A stretch of 64,000 nt of DNA, from positions 45,697,563 to 45,761,562 of the forward strand of contig NC_059080.1 in assembly GCF_020497125.1 (NCBI RefSeq), read 5' to 3'. A program made the position numbers and the translations under genes. The notes beneath the pieces are model-generated. The model was given only the letters and a program-made list of their open reading frames with translations, made no database searches and was not told the origin of the DNA. Below are positions 15,101 to 24,100 of this stretch, piece by piece. Position 1 is the first letter of the stretch. The number at the start of each line of letters is the position of its first letter. The DNA is from Mauremys mutica. Its lineage: Eukaryota > Chordata > Testudines > Geoemydidae.

Positions 15101-18100
15101 CCATGACACCGCACTCCCAACGCTGGCCCCGAGGCAGTTAGTTAGCCCCATGGCAGTCTGTTCAATTCATTGTCAGATCCTGATACTTGACTGAGAAGTG
15201 ACTTCTGCGTGAATGCCCAGGGTTCCAGGACACTGCTGGAAAGACCCCAGCTGTGCTCTGGACCATGAATTTGGAACAGCCAAAGCAGAGATGGGTCCTG
15301 AAAGATCTATGCCAGGTTTTATGCACAGACTCATTCTGTGAACAGGATGCTCATTCCCAGTCTGCTTTCATAAAGCTGGGTGGGGAGTGGCAGCAGGGTT
15401 TGGACCTGGGAAGTTCAGCTCCACAAGCACAGACTGGAGCTAAGAGAGTCACTCTACTAGCTGGTAGCAATAGCAGGCTGGCTTTCTCTGTGAGCTCAAG
15501 CCATTAGAAGGGAACATGACAGCCACTGTTCTAGGGTGGATCATGCTCGTTCTTTACTTTAGCACCAAGTCTTAGTAGACACATTCAGGTCATGTTTTTA
15601 ATAGCCCCCCCCCCCGCCCTTTATGAACTCTGAGCGGGATGAGAATGGAGACAATTTAACACCCAGTTTTGCTCTGCTTTTTGCATCTCTGCTCTTAGAC
15701 AGGTTAGTTGGTCAGTATCATTTGGGTTTAGTCAGTGTCACTGCGGGGCTCTCCTGTACCCAATTGTAACTGCAGGAGTAGCCAATCAAAATACTGCTGT
15801 CATTGGAGATTTTGTTTCTAAAGAGAACACTCCCAGGGAGCTTAGGTTCGGTAAAGGTGAAGTTCTGGCCTCACTGACATCAGAGGAAGTTCTGACATTG
15901 ACTTCAACAGAGCCAGGAGTTTGCCGCAGGTTTTGCAAAACCTAAAAGCGGGGCCTTGACCCTGTACCTTAGCCCAGGTGCCCTCCTGTCCCAGCAACAG
16001 GGGCTGCTTGAGAGATGGGGGAATGACAGGAACGGACAGCCAAGCAATCAGTAACTTGCAGAGGCTGGTATCAATCTCACAGTGAAACCCAAAGGGGAAT
16101 GGGCAGACTTCCTCCCCAGGGCTCGTCCTTGTGGTTAGCTGAACTCCAGTCCCAGGCGGATGGAGCCGTAAGGCAGGTCAGTGCTTCGCCCCTGCCCGTC
16201 CTCTCCAGCAGTACCCATGGCGCGCGCTCGCACGATGAGCTCTGCACAGGGCGCTCATGGCTCTCTCCCCCAATCCCTGCAGCAGCTGGACTCCCCACAG
16301 CAAGAGGAGGGGCTGCAGAGAGTCCTGAACACCGTCAGCCAGGAGCTCCAGAGGCTGCCCGACATCCACTGGCTGGCGCCCATCATCAACTCTGCTGAGG
16401 AGGTGGGTGCACGGGGCCACTCAGAGGCAGTTTGGTCGGGTCATTCCTCCTCCTACCCATGCTGGCAGGAGCTTGCCTGGTGCCATTGCAGCCAGTGAGG
16501 GAGAGTCAGCGAGGCAGCCTGGCCTAGTGACTGGAGCAGGGGAGCTGGGTTCTCTTTGGGTGACCCTGGGCAAGTACCCTGTTAACAAGCCTGCCGCTGT
16601 GCCCTTCGCAGCCCAGCCCCTCCCATCCCACTGAGCTGGCTTTGCATTAGATTGGGCCATCCCCTCCCCCGTCCCTTCATATACATCCATCCTGAGCCCT
16701 GTGCTTCTGCAGGAGGCTTAGCACCCACAGTCCTGAGAATCAATAAACCATTACAAATAAAATGGGACTTGGGCCTGCAGACTCTTGCATGAGTCTCCCA
16801 AGAACTGCAAGAGCTGTGTCTGCCTCCTCCTTCTCCCCGCCTCCCGCTCCCCCTCCCTCCTCTGCTGTCCTCACTCTGGCCCCGACCCTGCAGTCAGATC
16901 TGCCCTGGCAGACTTTGCGTGGATCCTACTAGAGTCCTGAGCCTTCTCATGGGCCTGATTGCAGCATCAGGGCCTTAAATTATGATCTCTTCATGGCAGA
17001 TCCCCCACTGTATGGTGCGCCTGGAGTCTCAGCTGTGCATGTGTCAGATATTGCTGTGATGATGGGGCCTGAGCCTACTCGGAGGGGGCTGGGGTTATTG
17101 GGGAATCCAGAATACTTGGAGCACTCCGTGTCTCTGGGAGACCCAGAGTGGAGAACCGGGGTTGGCGGGGAGGAGCGCTGCACATCCTGTGAGCAGGTGA
17201 TGAACCAGCACTGGATTTCTCGATCCGGTCATGCAGCTAAATGTACAAGTGACTCCCATTGACTTCAGTGGCACTTGCTCATGTGCAGAAGCTGCCTTTC
17301 TTGGGCCTGTTCTGCTCTCTCCTGGTGACTCTCCTGGCGCTCTTCTTGTGGCTGTGGTCTTGGGGGCACAGGCTGTCCAAGAGGAGGGTTTATCATTCAA
17401 GGGAGCAGTGTTAAGCCGGTTTACATGGCACTTCTCAGCTGCAAAGCCCCCGGCACTTTATAGAGCTGAGGGGCACTATCACTAGCTTTGTCTTACAGAT
17501 GAGGAAACTGGGGCTGGGGGATTGCCCAGGAGAGCACAAAGGTGGGTCTGGCACACTCCGTGGCTGACAGCAATGCGGGGCCACATAATGTAGCCAGGGC
17601 TCAGACATTTTACCTTTCTGTCTTCTATCCCAGGGATTCTCAAACTTCATTGCACTGCGACTCCCATGACCCCAAGAGGGTCAAAGCCTGAACCTGCCCG
17701 AGCTATGTTGCCCCAGGTGTGTGTGTGGGGGTAAAGCCGAAGCCTCGCCACCCTGGGCAGGGGGCCAAAACTGAAGTCCATGGGCTTTAGCCCTGCTGTC
17801 CAGGGCTGAAGCTGAAGCTGAAGCCTGAGCTCCGGCACCTAGGGTGATGGGGCTTGGGCTTCAACCCCAGACCCCAGCAAGTCTAACACCAGCCCTGCTG
17901 ACCTCCATTAAAACAGGGTCGTGACCCACTTTGGGGTTCCAACCCACAGTTTGAGAACTGCTGTTCTAACCCCATTCAGTGGTAAAAATATCTGTGTCCT
18001 GACTAGACTACGCCCTTCACAGACGCTAGGACTGGTGGATCTGGCTGGGGTGAATCGCATCAGCCAGTGCTGGGGATGCCAGGGCAAAGCTGGGATAGAC

Positions 18101-21100
18101 CGAGGTGCGGTTAAGCACTGGCAGGGAGTGGTGGGCATCTGACCAGGGCACGAAGTGGCAGAGATTAAATGCATGGCTTGTGAACCTAACCCATTATCCT
18201 CTCTGCCGGCCTCGGGCACCAGGAGAGCTCCGAGAGCAGCAGCAAGGGCAGCCTGAAGCTACGGATCAACATTTCCAAGCCCAAGAAGGACAAGGATAAG
18301 TTTCAGAAGCCGAAATCCAACAGCATGGTCCCAGGTAAACCTCCCTGGAGCAGTGGGCTAGACAGGCAGAGTAGCCTTTGCCTCCCAAGCACTAGGGAGC
18401 GTCCTGGACCTGCCATGCTACCAACCAGGCACAGCACCACAGCCAGAGTAAATCCATACCATGGTGGTGTGCCGCTGGAGGGCACTTAGACAAGGTGAGC
18501 AGGGCAGGCTGCAAACCTGTCTAGAGCAGCACCTCAGGACTGCCTGCCCGCCCGCCCATCCGCCCACCAGGCTGGCTCTGATTGCAGCCAGGCACTGAAC
18601 CGTGCCGAGGATGGAGTGACTGGTACAGGGCAGGAGGGGGCACAGCTTGCTGGGCCGTCAGCTCAAAGCTCCTCTCTCAGAGGAGGAGGGAGTTATAAAA
18701 ATGGGTTTAGAAAGAAATGGGCCTCCTGGGAGGATTTTCCAAAGTGTCTAGGGGATTTAGGAGCTTGTCCCATTGACTTGCCGTAGGACTTGTGGTCCAA
18801 ACCCTTTCAGACGTGTTTGACTCCTCCCGCATTGGCACCAGCTTTGCAAACAGACCCAGGGCTGAGTCTCCCAGCCCCGGCTGCCTCACTTGCCCAAGTC
18901 TGGCCGTCAGCCCCGCTCCATGTCCTGGCCTCTTGGTGCTGGCAGGAGAATCTCCTCTGCAAGTCCCAGGCATGGCGAGTTCAGGGCTTCCTCCTGATGC
19001 CTTGGTGCCTTATCAGGAGGGAGGGCTGGTGGTTGGTGCACAGGTTTGGGAGTCTGTTTTCACCTCAGCTCTGTCACATTTGCTCCGTGACCCTGAGCCC
19101 ATCAGTAAATGGGCTTCCCGAGGAGCATGGGCTGGACTGGTCGATGCTGTGGCATTCTCAGATCTAGCCCTAGTCTGTTACTCCCATGCCCGCACAGGGG
19201 GCCTCCCTGTGCCCCCTAGCCATCCGCGTGCAGGCTGGCTCTCAGGCCATGCCCCATTCTTCTCTCCCAGGGAGTTTGCAGGGCTGCAGCGGCTGGAAAG
19301 GGAACGGGGACCCCTAGCCTCAGGGCTTTTGAAACAAGCTACAAGTGTCCCTAGCCTCTGTTTGCCAGAAGCTGGGAATGGGCGACGGGATGGATCACTT
19401 GATACCTGCCCTTTTCTATTAATTCCCTCTGAAGCACCTGGCATTGGCCTCTGTTGGAAGACAGGATACTAGGCTTGATGGATCTTTCGTCTGACCCAGT
19501 ATGGCCATTCTTATGTTCTTATGCCAGCGTTTTGTGTGGAAACGTCTCTGGAGTGCTGGGGCCATGGAGGGGAGCGTACGGGGTGGGGCTCTGCCTCCCA
19601 GCCTTTCGGAGGGGAGCGTACGGGGTGGGGCTCTGCCTCCCAGCCTCTCGGAGGGGAGCGTACGGGGTGGGGCTCTGCCTCCCAGCCTCTCGGAGGGGAG
19701 CGTACGGGGTGGGGCTCTGCCTCCCAGCCTCTCGGAGGGGAGCGTACGGGGTGGGGCTCTGCCTCCCAGCCTCTCGGAGGGGAGCGTACGGGGTGGGGCT
19801 CTGCCTCCCAGCCTCTCGGAGGGGAGCGTACGGGGTGGGGCTCTGCCTCCCAGCCTCTCGGAGGGGAGCGTACGGGGTGGGGCTCTGCCTTCCAGCCCCT
19901 CGGAGGGGAGTGTACGGGGTGGGGCTCTGCCTTCCAGCCCCTCAGAGGAGAGCGTATGGGGCAAAGGGCTCTGACTCCCGGCCCCTTGGAGGGGAGCGTA
20001 TGGGGCGGGGCTCTGCCCCAGGGCCTCAGAGGGAAGCGTAAGGGGTGAGCAGCTCAGCCTCCTGAGACCAGTGCTTGGGCTCTGTTCTCACCACACAGCT
20101 TGATCTCTTAAAGAGATCAGAGTCCCGAGCCGTGCACTGACGTGGGGCCCTGGGGGCACAACAGCTCTGTGCTGCATGGCTCTGATACTGCGCCTTCTTC
20201 CCTATCAGGGGCACGTGGGCGGGGCACTCCTAAATCTCAGCTGGCAGGTTCGGTTTTGCTTTTCATTCCTGCGGGCCCAGGGGATCAGTTTGACCATCAG
20301 GATCCTGTCGGGCCACGTGCATCGTTCAGGCTAGTGCTTGTCCCAGCCGCTGTGTGAGCCGCGCACTGCTCACAATGGACATGAGAACTGGCCGTCCACA
20401 CATGGCCCTGGTGAACTCCAGTGACTTAAAAACACATGGGAGAAAGGACGCCTGTGTTAGGCCTTAGCTCTCCCCAGGCCACAGAGCACATTTCTAAGCC
20501 CTCCACTGAGAGGGGGAAGGCTAGATCTGGCATTCCTAATGTTTTGCAGGGAAAACAGGAGGGGAAAACCCCTTTTCGCAGCCCACTCGCCTTTTTCCCT
20601 ATCACTAGGCACTGCACATGATAGACTCACTGCAGTGGTTCTGTGCCTGTGCAGCATGTTAGACTGATGTTCTCAGAAAGAGCTGTGAGCTATACAGAAA
20701 CAGCCATTGCAGCTCATGTGACCTCTAGGACCAAATCTGCACCCTCCAGGTCACCTACCACCCTGATCCCAGTTCTTGTGATGCTCTCCATGCTAGAGAG
20801 GTGAGGGAGCAGAAATCAGTGGGATTCTGGCAGGGCCCCTCTTCTGAGTAGAGCTGCCTGGAACAGATCTTGGCTGTAGCAAGGGAGCGTTTCCATCTGG
20901 GGGTGCGGGTAGCGCCCGAGCCCCACGCATGGGATCCTGCCATGCTGGAATGCTGCTGCCTGCTGCCTGCGCTCTCGCCCTGCCTGGCTTTGTGCTTCCC
21001 TGTGTGTGTGTGTTGCTTTCGGCTGCGCCTCTGTCCACTTTTCGCTCCTGAGTCGATCATCTTTGCTTTCCCTTTTTGCTAGTGGAGAAATGGGGCGCTG

Positions 21101-24100
21101 AGGAGGTGGCGGCCTGGCTGGACGCGCTTGGCTTAGGGGAATACAAAGAAATTTTTTTCCGCCATGACATCCAGGGCTCAGAGCTGATCCTGCTGGAGAG
21201 AAGAGACTTGAAGGTACTTGCATGACTTGCTTTTCTGACTGCAGCAGCATGACTCTCTCCATCAGTGCCCCATTGAACTGCCTGGGCACAGTTATGGGCA
21301 GAATGCCGCCCGATTGGTGCAGCCTTGCTCCTGGCAGAATCCCATGAACGATTGTAAGCCAGCATGGAATTGCATTGCCAGGGTTGAGTTGGCATGTTAG
21401 CCCCTCACCTGGCACCCAGTCATTGGCATGGCACTTGAATGGCATCGGCAGGGCTGCGCTTGCATACTGCACCTGCCCTATGAGTCAGTGTATTTGCATT
21501 TCGCTGCGGGTGATGCCGCTCCGTCAGAATACGGGCTCCTCGAGAACCAGAGGAGTCATGATGTCACTGCACGGCACTGGCTTCCCGCAGCCGGGGGGTG
21601 GGATGGTGACTCCCAGCCAGGGACTCCATAGCACAAGCCACAACCTCCATTCCTCTCCTCCAGCTACCTGGCCTGGGTGATTAATGAAGCACCTGAGTGA
21701 AGGTGGGGCTTGGGAATGGGATCCAGAGCCTACCGCCCCCAGGACACGGTCACACTCATTCCTGGGCAGCCAGGTGAAATGAGCTGGGAGGAGGTTTGGG
21801 GTGGGGAGTGGGGGAATTCCCTACTGAGCAGGTGTCCCTATCACATCTGGTACCAGTAGGTCTCTTCCTGGCAGACCGGTCCAGAGCTGAATTGGGCTGT
21901 GGAGACAGCACCCTGCTTTGAAGGAGGAGCTGCGCCATTAACGTGGAATCATTTCTCTAGGCTACTGAAAACAGCTGCTCCTCCAGTTAGTACACTGAGG
22001 GCCAAATCCTTGCCGGTACTTGGCACCTGCCTGCCATTGATTCACATGGACATTAGAGCCTGGATAACTTAAAGGGCTCTTTTTTTTAATTGTTCAAATA
22101 TCACATTTTTTGTGGAAAATGTTGTCAAAATCCATCTTTCATAAAAAGTTAAGTTTAGCCCAAACAGCATTTTCTGACAGAAAACATCCAACTACAATTT
22201 TTCAACCAGCCTTGCCCCGCTCCCCCAACCAGCCTGCCCCTTCTGCCCAGTACACATGCCCTGACCCACTACCACATCCTGCCAGCCCCTTGCCTACCCC
22301 GTATACACACCCTGCCCCACTACCACATCCTGCCAGCCCCCTGCCTGCCTAGTTCACATGCCACACCCTCTCCCCCAACCAGCCTGCTGCCTGCCCAGTA
22401 CACACGCCCTGCCCCCCCGAACTGCAGCCCCCTTGGCCTGCTTGGTTCAAATGCCTTACCCCACCCCCCATCCTGCCAGTCTCCTGCCTGCCCAGTACAC
22501 ACACCCTGCTCCACTCCCCCATCCTGCTAGCCCGATACACACACCCTGCCCCATTCCCCTGTGACGAGTTGGATCACAGAAACCCCCTTGGAGCTGCCAA
22601 CTGATGTACCAAGACTGCTTCTGCCCCTGCTTTCCCTGCCAACTTGGGACTCCAGCACCCTGTCTTGTTGAGCCAGACACGCCAGTCTGCTCCAGCACAG
22701 ATTCAGGGTCTGAACCACATGCTCCAAAGCTTCAGACTTAACTGAAAGCAACTTAAGAAGTATTCCTGTCTTTAACACTCAGATGCTCAACTCCCAATGG
22801 GGTCCAAACCCCAAATAAATCCGTTTTACTCATAAATTGTTCGCCCTCTATAACACTGATAGAGAGATATGCACAGCTGTTTGCCCCCCCCCCCCCTTAA
22901 TATGCATACTCTGGGTTAATTAACAAGTAAAAAGGGATTTTATTAAATATAGAAAGTAAGATTTAAGTGGTTCCAAGTACTAGCAGACAGAACAAAGTGA
23001 ATTACCAAGTAAAATAAAGTAAAACAGGCACGTCTGAGTCTAATACAGTAAGAAAACTGAATACAGGCAAAATCTCACCCTTCATGGTGTGCCAGTAAGC
23101 TTCCTTTTACATATTAGTCTCCTTCTAGTCTGGGTCCAGCAATTACTCACACCCCCTGTAGTTACTGTCCTTTGTTCCAATCTCTTTCAGGTATCCTTGG
23201 GGGTGGAGAGGCCATCTCTTGAGAAGCTGAAGACAAAATAGAGGGGTCTCCCAGGGGTTTAAATAGACTTTCTCTTGTGGAGGGAGACCCCACTCCTCTC
23301 TCCTATGCAAAGTCCGGCTCCAAGATGGAGTTTTGGAGTCACATGGGCAAGTCACATGTCCATGCATGACCCAGTTTTTACAGGCAGCAGCCATTGTTTA
23401 CATGCTACCTTGAACGTCCTCAGGTAGACTTCTTAGGTGGATTGGAGCCTTCCAAGATTCATAGTCCTTTAAGTGTTTCTTGATTGGGCACTTAATTTGC
23501 ACATTCCTTTCTCAAGAAGCTGAGCAAATGTTTACTAAGGCTTCTTAGCCCTGGTCTACACACAGCCCCGGGGTCGAACTAGGGTACGCGAATTCAGCTA
23601 CGTGAATAACGTAGCTGAATTCGAACTACCCTAGTTCGAATGACTTACCCGTCCAAACGCCGCGGAAGCGAACTCCGCGGCTCCAAGGTCAACTCCGCCA
23701 ACTCCTCCTGCCGCGGTGGAGTACCGGAGTCGACCGCGGCGCTTCTGGAGTTCGAACTATCGCGTCTAGATCAGACGCGATAGTTCGAACTCCAAGAAGT
23801 TGAACTCGCCGCGTCGACCCACGCGGTAAGTATAAACGTACCCTTAGAAATCAAGCAAGTACACAGCCAATATTCATAATTTCAAATACACCAATGACAC
23901 GTGCATACAAATAGGATGAATAGATTCAGTAGATCATAACCTTTACAGAGATATGTCCAGTTATGTCATATATACATTCATAAGCATATTTCCACAAAGC
24001 CTTAGGGGTGCACAGTCACACCCCCATCCTACCAGCCCTCTGGCTGCCCAGTTCACACTCACCGTCTCACTCCCCCAGCCAGCCTGCCACCTGCCTGCCC

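Noticed and set aside
19419..20048. Repetitive ORFs of 157-195 codons on both strands
   Set aside because: They are translations of the 42-bp minisatellite in every available frame, with no start context, splice sites or domain.
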